Below, piece by piece: positions 17,674-25,988 of a DNA stretch of 64,000 nt; position 1 is the stretch's first letter; the number at the start of each line of letters is the position of its first letter. The notes under the pieces are model-generated. The model made no database searches. It was not told the DNA's origin and saw only the letters and a program-made list of their open reading frames with translations. Both the position numbers and the translations under genes were made by a program. Source of the DNA: Rhizobium mongolense subsp. loessense (lineage in GTDB: Bacteria > Pseudomonadota > Alphaproteobacteria > Rhizobiales > Rhizobiaceae); the NCBI RefSeq assembly GCF_900099775.1, contig NZ_FMTM01000007.1, positions 294,070-358,069 on the forward strand, given 5' to 3'.

Positions 17674-17979
17674 GCCGTCCTCCTGTTTCGATTGGACTCA
17701 TCCGGAAAGGACTTGTGCCGCTTCCCGCCGCAGAGAGGCCAAAGCCTCCCCCGAACGGCAATATAAGGCTCTATCCGCAGAAGACGACAGCTGTGAGAGA
17801 ATCGGTCCCGATGGAGACCTGCGGCCGCCTGATTGCGCGACAAATCATCATACCAAGAAATTGTCTTTGTATGATGATTGCAGTATAGGATTGTGCACAT
17901 GCACCGAGGAGACGTCGCAAGGCAAACCGAATTTCCAGTAGGATTCGGTTTGCTTCGCAGGTGAGAGGCGAAGAGGTCA
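17674..17979. other. 306-bp divergent intergenic region, osmC / gntR
   Basis: It holds the osmC upstream region and, at 17843-17889, the promoter/operator of the GntR gene (separate entry). The rest shows no gene-like frame. A GTG at 17961 is out of frame with the regulator. Confidence 0.6.
17843..17889 (+). promoter_or_regulatory. Promoter and FadR-type operator of the GntR regulator
   Basis: aatcatcatac (17843-17853) and gtatgatgatt (17869-17879) are exact 11-bp inverted repeats separated by 15 bp. TTGTCT (17861-17866), a 17-bp spacer and TATAGG (17884-17889) make a plausible sigma-70 promoter, with the right arm lying between the -35 and -10 boxes. GTATGAT-type sites are common for FadR-subfamily regulators, so autorepression is likely. 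Confidence 0.65.
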
Positions 17980-18738
17980 GTGGAGTCCATCGAGCAGCAG
18001 GCTGAGGGTGAAAACCCGCGCGTCGAGCGCCGCCCGCGCGTTCGCCGAAACGTCACGGCCTCGATCGCGCAGGATATTTGTTGCCACCGTTATCCGGCAG
18101 GCCTGCCGCTGCCGCGCGAAAACGACCTGTGCGAAATCTACGGCGTCAGCCGCACCGTCGTTCGCGAATCCCTGAAAATCCTGGAATCCAAAGGCCTCGT
18201 GCGCGGCAAGCCGCGTATCGGCACGACCGTCTGCGATAAGGACGAGTGGAACATCCTCGATGCCGACGTGCTCGAGTGGATGGGGCCGCATATCGAGGAT
18301 TCCGACCTGCTCGGCTGCATCCTCGAAGCCCGGCGCATCATCGAGCCTGCGGCCGCCGAATACGCAGCCGCACGCGCAACGGCACAGGAGATTGCCGATC
18401 TCGACAGCGCCTGGCGACAGATGCGCGATAGCGCCAGCGATCCGGAAAGCTTCACCGATGCCGACATCATGTTCCATTCGGTGCTGCTAACCGCGAGCCA
18501 CAACCAGGTGTTCCGGCGGCTTTCGAGCGCCATTCACGCCGCGGTGAAATACGCCCTGCACGCCTCGAATGTCGCGGTTAAAGACCGCAAGGACGCAGTT
18601 GCCGCTCACGGCGAACTGGTCGAGGCACTCAGGATGCGCGACCGAAAAAGGGCACGCGAATGCGCCAACCGGATGCTGGATCTTGCGGTGCGCGATCTTG
18701 CAGCCGTCAAGAAAGCGGCCAGCAGAACCAAATCATGA
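17980..18738 (+). CDS. GntR/FadR-family transcriptional regulator, probably of galactonate catabolism
   Basis: 252 residues from a GTG start at 17980. The winged helix (about residues 20-90) includes PLPRENDLCEIYGVSRTVVR and SKGLVRGKPRIGTTV. The FadR/FCD effector domain (about 100-240) has the metal-binding pattern around EARRIIEPAAAEYAA and the late histidines VAAHGELVEAL. It precedes galactonate dehydratase by 56 bp in the same direction, which is the DgoR arrangement, so it probably represses dgoD until a sugar acid is present. Confidence 0.88.
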   Translation: MESIEQQAEGENPRVERRPRVRRNVTASIAQDICCHRYPAGLPLPRENDLCEIYGVSRTVVRESLKILESKGLVRGKPRIGTTVCDKDEWNILDADVLEWMGPHIEDSDLLGCILEARRIIEPAAAEYAAARATAQEIADLDSAWRQMRDSASDPESFTDADIMFHSVLLTASHNQVFRRLSSAIHAAVKYALHASNVAVKDRKDAVAAHGELVEALRMRDRKRARECANRMLDLAVRDLAAVKKAASRTKS

Positions 18739-18794
18739 CTGAAAATGGCGGCCGAGCCCCGTAGAGCAACGCGACAAGAATGAGGCCTGAACCC

Positions 18795-19943
18795 ATGAAG
18801 ATCACGAAACTGACCACCTATATCGTTCCGCCGCGCTGGCTGTTTTTGAAAGTCGAGACCGATGAGGGCGTGGTCGGCTGGGGCGAGCCGGTGGTCGAGG
18901 GCCGGGCTCTGACCGTGGAAGCCTGCGTGCACGAGCTTGCCGACTACCTGATCGGCAAGGATCCATTCCTGATCGAGGACCACTGGAATGTCATGTATCG
19001 CGGCGGCTTCTACCGCGGCGGCGCCATCCACATGAGCGCGCTTTCCGGCATCGACCAGGCGCTCTGGGACATCAAGGGCAAGGCCCTTGGCCAGCCGATC
19101 CATTCGCTGCTCGGCGGCCAGGTGCGCGACCGGATCAAGGTCTACAGCTGGATCGGCGGCGATCGCCCGTCTGACGTCGCGCGCAACGCCAAGGAGGTCG
19201 TCGCGCGTGGCTTCAAGGCGATTAAGCTCAACGGCTGCGAGGAAATGCAGATCGTCGACACTAACGAGAAGGTCGAAAAGGCCGTCGAGACCATCGCCAC
19301 CATCCGCGAGGCGATCGGCCCGCATATCGGCATCGGCGTCGATTTCCACGGACGTGTCCACAAGCCGATGGCAAAAGTTCTGGCCAAGGAACTCGAGCCC
19401 TACAAGCTGATGTTCATCGAAGAGCCGGTGCTTTCCGAAAACAGGGAAGCGCTGAAGGAGATTGCCAATCATTGCTCCACGCCGATCGCCTTGGGCGAGC
19501 GGCTTTACTCGCGCTGGGATTTCAAGTCGGTGCTTTCCGACGGCTATGTCGACATCCTCCAGCCGGACCTTTCGCATGCCGGCGGCATCACCGAGTGCCG
19601 CAAGATCGCGGCGATGGCGGAAGCCTATGATGTGGCGCTTGCCCCGCATTGCCCGCTCGGGCCGATCGCGCTTGCCGCATGTCTGCAGGTCGATGCGGTT
19701 TCCTACAACGCCTTCATCCAGGAACAGAGTCTCGGCATTCACTACAACCAGGGCAACGATATCCTCGACTACATCTCCAACAAGGACGTCTTCAAGTACG
19801 CCGACGGCTTTGTCAGCATTCCCCAAGGGCCGGGCCTCGGCATCGAGGTCGATGAGGCCTATGTCATCGAGCGTGCCAAGCAGGGCCACCGCTGGCGCAA
19901 TCCCATCTGGCGTCATGCCGACGGCAGCTTCGCCGAGTGGTGA
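18795..19943 (+). CDS. dgoD: D-galactonate dehydratase (mandelate racemase/enolase superfamily)
   Basis: 382 residues, the exact family length. It converts D-galactonate to 2-keto-3-deoxy-galactonate. Start MKITKLTTYIVPPRWLFLKV matches the family. Metal ligands and catalytic residues are visible in order: GVDFHGRVHKPMA (Asp and the general-base His), FIEEPVLSE (Glu), ALGERLYSRW (Glu) and APHCPLGPIA (second catalytic His). A terminator follows at 19952. Regulated most likely by the GntR protein just upstream. The next enzymes, KDGal kinase and aldolase (dgoK, dgoA), are not in the window. Confidence 0.93.
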   Translation: MKITKLTTYIVPPRWLFLKVETDEGVVGWGEPVVEGRALTVEACVHELADYLIGKDPFLIEDHWNVMYRGGFYRGGAIHMSALSGIDQALWDIKGKALGQPIHSLLGGQVRDRIKVYSWIGGDRPSDVARNAKEVVARGFKAIKLNGCEEMQIVDTNEKVEKAVETIATIREAIGPHIGIGVDFHGRVHKPMAKVLAKELEPYKLMFIEEPVLSENREALKEIANHCSTPIALGERLYSRWDFKSVLSDGYVDILQPDLSHAGGITECRKIAAMAEAYDVALAPHCPLGPIALAACLQVDAVSYNAFIQEQSLGIHYNQGNDILDYISNKDVFKYADGFVSIPQGPGLGIEVDEAYVIERAKQGHRWRNPIWRHADGSFAEW

Positions 19944-19951
19944 GAACCAAC

Positions 19952-19979
19952 AAGGGTCGCGTCGAGCGGGCCCTTTTTG
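19952..19979 (+). terminator. Terminator after dgoD
   Basis: AAGGGTCGC (19952-19960), a GTCGA loop and GCGGGCCCTT form a stem with one bulge followed by TTT. It lies 9 bp after the dgoD stop and separates it from the DoxX gene. Confidence 0.7.
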
Positions 19980-20044
19980 TTGCACCGTGTAGGAGGCAGC
20001 GCGCGCCATCCGTCATAGTGAAAGCTCACAGGAGGAGATTTCGT

Positions 20045-20443
20045 ATGCCCAGAGCAATCGCAGTGATCGTCGCACGCATTATCTTCAGCTTCATCTTCTT
20101 CATGGCGGCTGGCTTCAAGTTTGCCGACATGGGCGCCACGTCAACCTATATCGCTTCCGCCGGTTTTCCGATGGCCGGCTTCCTGGCATGGGTCGCGGCC
20201 TTCTTCGAGATCGCTTTGGCGCTAGCCTTGATAACCGGCGTCTTCTTTACGGAGGCAAGCCTGCTTGCCGGCACTTATGTCGTCTTCCTGGCATTCGCCT
20301 TTCATGGACCGTCACGCTGGACGGATAACCAGGCGGAATTCGGCTTCTTTATCGACCACTTCAGTTTCCTCGCGGGACTGCTATTTGCCGCCGTGCACGG
20401 GCCGGAGAAGTGGGCGATCCGCCGCAGCCTGGTGAGGCTTTAA
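20045..20443 (+). CDS. DoxX-family small membrane protein
   Basis: 132 residues with four hydrophobic segments (about 5-25, 42-64, 68-88 and 103-122). MAAGFKFADMGATSTYIASA and FHGPSRWTDNQAEFGFFIDH are characteristic of DoxX/YphA membrane proteins. AGGAGGAG sits just upstream of the ATG at 20045; the longer frame reaching back into the dgoD terminator is rejected. DoxX proteins are linked to redox and thiol stress but the biochemical role is unclear. It has its own ribosome-binding site after a terminator, so probably an independent unit with the SDR gene. Confidence 0.85.
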   Translation: MPRAIAVIVARIIFSFIFFMAAGFKFADMGATSTYIASAGFPMAGFLAWVAAFFEIALALALITGVFFTEASLLAGTYVVFLAFAFHGPSRWTDNQAEFGFFIDHFSFLAGLLFAAVHGPEKWAIRRSLVRL

Positions 20444-20535
20444 GGCCGCCAGCCCGATAACTTCGCCCCCGCGCCGGAACCATGCCCCCATTCGAACATT
20501 GCCCTAACGCAAAACCGAACGAGGGATTTGGGAAA

Positions 20536-21315
20536 ATGGAACTTCAGGGAAGAACTGCACTGGTCACCGGCGCGGGATCCGGAATCGGAAAGGCGACCGC
20601 TCTGAAGCTCGCCGCAGAAGGCGCCAGGGTTGCCGTTTTGAGCCGCACCGGCCGCGAGGCGAAACAAACGCGCGACGAAATCCGCTCCGCAGGCGGAGAG
20701 GCGATCTCGCTGACGGCCGACACCAGCGACGAAGGCCTGATGCGCGACGCAATCGAAACGCTTCTCAGCAAGTTCGGAGGCATCGACATCGTCGTTGCAA
20801 ATGCCGGCATCAATGGCGTCTGGGCGCCAATCGACGACCTGAAGCCGCAGGAGTGGGACAAGACCATGGCCGTCAACCTGCGCGGTACCTACCTCACCCT
20901 CCATCTCACCGTCCCGTATATGAAATCGAACGGTGGCTCCATCATCGTCGTCTCCTCGATCAACGGCACGCGGACGTTCACGACGCCTGGCGCGACCGCC
21001 TATACCGTCACGAAGGCCGGCCAAGTGGCGATGGTGCAGCAGCTGGCGCTGGAACTGGGCAAGCACGGAATCCGCGTCAATGCCGTCTGCCCGGGCGCCA
21101 TCGACACCAATATCGGCGATAATACCAGGAGCCGCCACCGCGAGGAGACGGAAATCCCGGTCGTCTGGCCGGAAGGCGAAATTCCGATCAGCGGCGGCGA
21201 GGCCGGGCATAGCGAGGATGTCGCCGAAGCCATCCTCTTTCTTGCGACAGAGCGCTCGCGTCACATTACCGGCACACCGATCTGGATCGATGGCGGCCAG
21301 GGCCTGCTGCGCTAG
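20536..21315 (+). CDS. Short-chain dehydrogenase/reductase (SDR)
   Basis: 259 residues. NAD(P)-binding TGAGSGIG (11-18), NAG motif in VVANAG (86-91), catalytic Ser140/Ser141, Tyr156 and Lys160 (AYTVTK) and the C-terminal ITGTPIWIDGGQGLLR are all in place. Arg38 after the second strand hints at NADP use. It could act as the sugar (galactose) 1-dehydrogenase of the nearby oxidative route, but SDR substrate cannot be read from motifs. A GAGGGA site precedes the ATG. Its stop lies 2 bp from the stop of the convergent cyclase gene. Confidence 0.9.
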   Translation: MELQGRTALVTGAGSGIGKATALKLAAEGARVAVLSRTGREAKQTRDEIRSAGGEAISLTADTSDEGLMRDAIETLLSKFGGIDIVVANAGINGVWAPIDDLKPQEWDKTMAVNLRGTYLTLHLTVPYMKSNGGSIIVVSSINGTRTFTTPGATAYTVTKAGQVAMVQQLALELGKHGIRVNAVCPGAIDTNIGDNTRSRHREETEIPVVWPEGEIPISGGEAGHSEDVAEAILFLATERSRHITGTPIWIDGGQGLLR

Positions 21316-21317
21316 GA

Positions 21318-22535
21318 TCAGCCGCCGAGCCGCGCAGTTTCCAACGTGTAAAGTTCCTGCGGCCGCTTGACGCCGCGCAGCGCGTAACGGCCGATGCATG
21401 CGAGACCGCTGCGCTGAGCCTCCGGTATAGCAGCTGCGAAATTTGATGACATCAGTACGTTGAGATCGACCGACCGGCATATCGACGCGATGCGGCTGAC
21501 CTCGTTGACCGCCGGACCGATGACCGTGAAGTCCAGCCGTTCCTGGCTCCCGATATTGCCGTAGAAGACATCGCCGATATGCAGGCCGAGATAAACGTCC
21601 GTCGTCGGCCTGCCATCGGCGGCGCGCTCTTGGTTGAGCGTCGAAAGCTTCTTGCGCAACAGACCTTCGGCCCGCAATGCCGCGCGGCACGCTTCTGATT
21701 GCTCCTCATCCTTGAAAATCGCAAGCACACCGTCGCCGATGAGCTTCAACACGTCGCCGCCTGCCTCATGGATCGCGGAAATCACCACTTCGCTATATGC
21801 GTTGAGCAGCGGCAGAATTTCTTCCGGCGGCGCGCTATCCGATATCTTGGTGTAATTCAGAAGATCCGAAAACCAAAGCGCCGCCGAAATCCGCTCGGAC
21901 TTGCCGCGCGTGATCTTGCCCTCCAGCACCTGCTTCGCGGCATCCTCGCCCAGATAGACCTCGGCGATCGTACGCGCGATGCGGCCGAGCGCGATGCACT
22001 TGATTGCCAGCGCCAGGACCGGCACCAGCTTGCGCAGGATGGCGAGGTCGTGGTCGCAAAAGCCTTGCGGATGCCGCGTCGTAAAATGCGAGAAAAAGCA
22101 ATCCATCTCGCCGATCGTACCAGCTTTGGCGAAGCGATGTACCATGGCGACGAAATCGGTGTGGCCCGCTTCGGCCATCTCGGCGAGCATGACGAAATCC
22201 GTCGGGTCGCCGAAGCCGATGCGGCGGCGTACCTCGCTCTCTTTGCCGGACCAGAGATAGTAAAAGGCCGAACGCTGCCAGTTATCCCGCGCACTGCCTT
22301 CGCCGGTCGGACCGTATTCGAATTCGGTCTCTATGTCCTCCTGGCTGTCCCACCGGAAGGCACGGCCCTCATGCACCGGGTGCAGTGTATCCATAAGCGC
22401 CATGCCGCGATCGAGCGGCAGGCCGAATTCGCGGCAGGAATTGCAAAAACCGGTCAGCAGCTCGGCTTCGGAGGCACCCTTCAGTCCCTGTTCCGTCAGC
22501 CATGCGGCCACCGTTCCGACGTCGCTGTGATCCAT
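21318..22535 (-). CDS. Class III adenylate/guanylate cyclase
   Basis: 405 residues from the ATG at 22535, chosen because AAGGTG lies six bases upstream; an ATG five codons earlier has no such site. The N-terminal half (about 1-200) is an unassigned region common to rhizobial cyclases. The catalytic domain (about 210-395) has metal-binding aspartates in LWFSDLLNYTKISD and KLIGDGVLAIF, the dimer interface GLHIGDVFYGNIGS and GPAVNEVSRIASIC. It makes cyclic nucleotide in the cytoplasm. Rhizobia carry many such cyclases. Alone in its orientation here. Confidence 0.9.
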   Translation of the reverse strand: MDHSDVGTVAAWLTEQGLKGASEAELLTGFCNSCREFGLPLDRGMALMDTLHPVHEGRAFRWDSQEDIETEFEYGPTGEGSARDNWQRSAFYYLWSGKESEVRRRIGFGDPTDFVMLAEMAEAGHTDFVAMVHRFAKAGTIGEMDCFFSHFTTRHPQGFCDHDLAILRKLVPVLALAIKCIALGRIARTIAEVYLGEDAAKQVLEGKITRGKSERISAALWFSDLLNYTKISDSAPPEEILPLLNAYSEVVISAIHEAGGDVLKLIGDGVLAIFKDEEQSEACRAALRAEGLLRKKLSTLNQERAADGRPTTDVYLGLHIGDVFYGNIGSQERLDFTVIGPAVNEVSRIASICRSVDLNVLMSSNFAAAIPEAQRSGLACIGRYALRGVKRPQELYTLETARLGG

Positions 22536-22654
22536 GCCACTCACCTTCATCTATGTCGAAGCTGTAACTATATTTCATCGTTGAAGGAAGAAAAAACAGC
22601 TCTTCGGTGAGGCTGTCGCCGGAGTCGGGTTTGAGGCAGATATTGCCGATCACC

Positions 22655-22696
22655 GCATCGGGCGGCCGGATTTTGAAAAATGCGGCCGCCCGGTGC
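22655..22696. repeat. 42-bp near-perfect hairpin upstream of the SMP-30 gene
   Basis: gcatcgggcggccg (22655-22668) pairs with cggccgcccggtgc (22683-22696), a 14-bp stem with one mismatch or wobble; the loop itself contains ATTTT-GA-AAAAT and can add four or five pairs. It lies 80 bp ahead of the lactonase start in a 226-bp gap. No T-run follows, so it is not an obvious terminator. It may be an intergenic palindromic element or a structured leader. Confidence 0.7.
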
Positions 22697-22776
22697 ATTT
22701 GCCGTACGGGGCTCTGGCACGCATCGCCGTTTATGTTTACGAAGAACGTCATATCGCTTTGGGGAGGAGCCAATCA

Positions 22777-23688
22777 GTGTCGCAAGATATCCTCTATGAG
22801 ATTCATGACGAGCGCTTCCGCAGCCTGATTGCAGGAAGCGCCAAGCTGGAGGAACTTTATACCGGCTGCCGCTGGGCGGAAGGCCCTGTCTGGTTCTCCG
22901 ATCTCAATTGTCTGATCTGGAGCGATATCCCGAACGAGCGCATGCTGCGCTGGGTGCCCGATGGCGGCGTCTCGGTCTTCCGCTCGCCATCAAACTACGT
23001 CAACGGCAACACCCGTGATCGTCAGGGGCGCCTGATTTCCTGCGAACACGGCGGCCGTCGCGTCACGCGTACGGAACCCGACGGCAAGATCACGGTGCTG
23101 GCCGACAGCTATCAGGGCAAACGTCTCAACTCGCCAAACGACGTCGTCGTCGCGTCCGACGGCTCGATCTGGTTCACGGACCCTAGCTACGGCATCAAAT
23201 CGGACTATGAGGGCCACAAGTCGGAGCCGGAACAGGAGACGCGCAACGTCTACCGCATCGACGCGCAGAGCGGCGTCGTCGAAGCCGTGGTTACCGACTT
23301 CATCCAGCCGAACGGCCTTGCTTTCACTTCCGACGAAAAGCAGCTCTTCATTGCCGATTCCGGCTCTGCCGATCATGACGTGCCGCGCCACATCCGCGCC
23401 TTCGACGTCATCGACGGCAAGAAGCTCGCCAATAGCCGTTATTTCTGCTCAATCGACAACGGCATACCGGATGGCTTCCGCTTCGACATCAGCGGAAATC
23501 TCTGGAGCAGCGCCGCCGATGGCGTCCATTGCTTTGCCCCGGACGGTAGCTTGCTTGGCAAGATCAAGGTGCCGCAGACCGTCTCCAACGTCACCTTCGG
23601 CGGCCCGAAGAAAAACCGCCTGTTTATCACCGCAACACAGTCGCTCTATTCGATCTACACGACGACGAATGGCGCACAATATCCGTAA
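22777..23688 (+). CDS. SMP-30/gluconolactonase-family lactonase
   Basis: 303 residues from a GTG at 22777 preceded by GGGGAGGAG. The six-bladed propeller motifs of the family are clear: EGPVWFSDLNCLIWSDI, SPNDVVVASDGSIWFTDPSY and QPNGLAFTSDEKQLFIADSG, which supply the Glu, Asn and Asp ligands of the catalytic divalent metal. It hydrolyses an aldonolactone to the aldonic acid. With dgoD and an SDR nearby, galactono-1,4-lactone is a plausible substrate. The GH2 gene follows after 50 bp with a good ribosome-binding site, so these two are probably co-transcribed. Confidence 0.9.
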   Translation: MSQDILYEIHDERFRSLIAGSAKLEELYTGCRWAEGPVWFSDLNCLIWSDIPNERMLRWVPDGGVSVFRSPSNYVNGNTRDRQGRLISCEHGGRRVTRTEPDGKITVLADSYQGKRLNSPNDVVVASDGSIWFTDPSYGIKSDYEGHKSEPEQETRNVYRIDAQSGVVEAVVTDFIQPNGLAFTSDEKQLFIADSGSADHDVPRHIRAFDVIDGKKLANSRYFCSIDNGIPDGFRFDISGNLWSSAADGVHCFAPDGSLLGKIKVPQTVSNVTFGGPKKNRLFITATQSLYSIYTTTNGAQYP

Positions 23689-23738
23689 GCGGCTTTGCCG
23701 GCCGCGCCAATCAGACATGCTTTAAAGAGGAGTCCGGG

Positions 23739-25982
23739 ATGCGGTCCGTCGTCTCGTTCAATGAATCCTGGAGTTTCCACGAAGGCTTCGGCGAGCAGCT
23801 TCTCGACGCTTTCGACGGCACGACGAGCGTCAGCCTGCCACACACCGCCGTCGAGCTGCCCTTCAACTATTTCGACGAGAAGCTCTATCAGCGCGCCTTC
23901 ACTTATCAGAAAGTCTTGCGCTGGCTGCCCGAATTCGAAGGCCGCGAAGTATCGATCGTCTTCGATGGCGCCATGGCCGATAGCGTCGTCTATCTGAATG
24001 GTGAAGAGATCACCGCTCATAAGGACGGCTACACGCCCTTCGAGGCCCGCCTCACCGGCAAGCTTGTTAAGGGCGACAACCTGATCACCGTGAAGATTGA
24101 CGGCAGCGAGAATCCCGCAATCCCGCCCTTCGGCGGCCGCATCGATTACCTCACTTATTCCGGCATCTATCGCGATGCCTGGCTTAAAGTCACTGGCGCG
24201 GTCTCGATCCGCAACATCAAGATCGAAACCGCAAATGTACTCTCCGACGTCAAATCCGTTCGCGTCCGCTGCGATCTCGCCAACCCGCAAAATGCCGCGT
24301 TTCTTGGCACCGTTACGGCTTCGCTGAAGGACACATCCGGCACCGTCATCGCGACCGCGAGCGGCGATACGACGGGCGAAGACGTGACGCTTTCCTTCGA
24401 AGGCCTTACGGACATCTCGCTTTGGGACATTTCCAGCCCCGCGCGCTATGAAATCACCGTCGACCTGAAAACCAGCCACGGCTCGGATCGGCTGTCGTCG
24501 CATTTCGGCTTCCGCACCGCCGAGTTCACGCCGGATGGTTTTCTGCTCAACGGCAAGCCGCTGAAACTGCGCGGCCTGAACCGCCACCAGGCATTTCCTT
24601 ATGTCGGCTACGCGGCCGGGCGCTCGGCGCAGGAGCGCGATGCCGATATCATGAAATCGGTGCTGAAGTGTAATATCGTCCGCACCTCGCACTATCCGCA
24701 GTCGAAATGGTTCCTGGACCAGTGCGACCGCATCGGTCTGCTGGTTTTCGAGGAGATCCCCGGCTGGCAGCATATCGGCGACCTGGAATGGCAGCGAGAG
24801 TCGATCCGCAACGTCCGCCGCATGATCGAACGCGACTGGAACCACCCGTCGATCGTCATATGGGGCGTGCGCATCAACGAATCGCAGGATAGCCACGACT
24901 TCTACGTCGAGACCAACCGGCTCGCTCGCGAGCTCGACCCGACCCGCAAGACCGGCGGCGTGCGCTACATCACGGAAAGCGAGTTGCTCGAAGACGTATA
25001 CACGATGAACGATTTCATCCTCGGCAACGAGGAACTGCCCGGCGCCAATCGCCCACGCACGGCGCTTCGCAGCCAGCAGGAAAACACCGGTCTTGATCGA
25101 AAGGTGCCGTACCTCATCACCGAGTTCAATGGCCACATGCATCCGACCAAGATCTACGATCAGGAAGCGCGCCAGGCAGAGCATGTGCGTCGTCACCTTG
25201 AGGTGCTGAACGCCGCCTACGGCGATCCGGACATCGCCGGCGCGATCGGCTGGTGCATGTTCGACTACAACACCCATAAGGATTTCGGCTCCGGGGACCG
25301 CATCTGCTATCACGGTGTGCTCGACATGTTCCGCGAGCCGAAATTCGCCGCCTATGCCTATTCCAGCCAGTGCGATCCGTCTGACGAGATCGTCATGAAA
25401 CCGGTGACCTTCTGGGCGCGTGGTGAGCGCAACATCGGCGGCGTTCTGCCTCTGATCATTCTTACGAACTGCGATGAGGTCGAGCTGAAATACGGCTCGA
25501 TCACCAAGCGCATCGGTCCGGATCGTGAAAATTTCCCCCACCTACCCCACCCGCCCGTCGTGCTGGACCATCGGCATTTCACGGCCGATGAGCTTGGCAC
25601 GTGGGGTTTTGAGTGGCTCGACGGCGAGTTTACGGGTTATATCGACAGCCAGCCCGTAGCCAGATTGCGACTTGCTGCCGATCCGCTGCCGACGACGCTC
25701 GACGTGGTGGCCGACAGCGGATCGCTGAAAGCCCGCGAGCGCGACACGACGCGCGTCATCATTCGCGCGCTGGACCAATATGGCCAGCGACTTCCCTTTC
25801 TGCATGATAGCGTGACACTGCGCGTCGATGGTCCGGCCAAGATCGTCGGCCCCACCGCTATTCCGCTACAGGGCGGCACGGCTGGTTTCTGGCTGGAAGC
25901 AACCGGCCTTACAGGTAACATTACCGTCGAGGCACTCTCGTCCCGCTTTGCGCCTGTCACCGTGCATGTAACGGCCGTCTGA
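23739..25982 (+). CDS. Glycoside hydrolase family 2 (beta-galactosidase/beta-glucuronidase-like)
   Basis: 747 residues. Sugar-binding jelly roll (about 1-150), Ig-like domain (about 150-260) and TIM barrel (about 265-560) in GH2 order. The barrel shows FLLNGKPLKLRGLNRHQAF, the acid/base region NHPSIVIWGVRINES (Asn-Glu) and the nucleophile region PYLITEFNGHMHP. A C-terminal tail of about 180 residues is Ig-like (RVDGPAKIVGPTAI). No signal peptide, so it is cytoplasmic and acts on imported oligosaccharides or glycosides. Sugar specificity is uncertain; the lactonase and dgoD context favours beta-galactosides. It is convergent with the ABC operon, stops 6 bp apart. Confidence 0.9.
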   Translation: MRSVVSFNESWSFHEGFGEQLLDAFDGTTSVSLPHTAVELPFNYFDEKLYQRAFTYQKVLRWLPEFEGREVSIVFDGAMADSVVYLNGEEITAHKDGYTPFEARLTGKLVKGDNLITVKIDGSENPAIPPFGGRIDYLTYSGIYRDAWLKVTGAVSIRNIKIETANVLSDVKSVRVRCDLANPQNAAFLGTVTASLKDTSGTVIATASGDTTGEDVTLSFEGLTDISLWDISSPARYEITVDLKTSHGSDRLSSHFGFRTAEFTPDGFLLNGKPLKLRGLNRHQAFPYVGYAAGRSAQERDADIMKSVLKCNIVRTSHYPQSKWFLDQCDRIGLLVFEEIPGWQHIGDLEWQRESIRNVRRMIERDWNHPSIVIWGVRINESQDSHDFYVETNRLARELDPTRKTGGVRYITESELLEDVYTMNDFILGNEELPGANRPRTALRSQQENTGLDRKVPYLITEFNGHMHPTKIYDQEARQAEHVRRHLEVLNAAYGDPDIAGAIGWCMFDYNTHKDFGSGDRICYHGVLDMFREPKFAAYAYSSQCDPSDEIVMKPVTFWARGERNIGGVLPLIILTNCDEVELKYGSITKRIGPDRENFPHLPHPPVVLDHRHFTADELGTWGFEWLDGEFTGYIDSQPVARLRLAADPLPTTLDVVADSGSLKARERDTTRVIIRALDQYGQRLPFLHDSVTLRVDGPAKIVGPTAIPLQGGTAGFWLEATGLTGNITVEALSSRFAPVTVHVTAV

Positions 25983-25988
25983 CAAATG

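Noticed and set aside
22594..22624. Possible minus-strand terminator (ACAGC/GCTGT with T-run) upstream of the cyclase gene
   Set aside because: The stem is short and bulged, and no minus-strand gene lies upstream for it to terminate.
23655..25541. 628-codon minus-strand frame opposite the GH2 gene
   Set aside because: The GH2 frame has catalytic motifs and a good ribosome-binding site; the opposite frame has neither.
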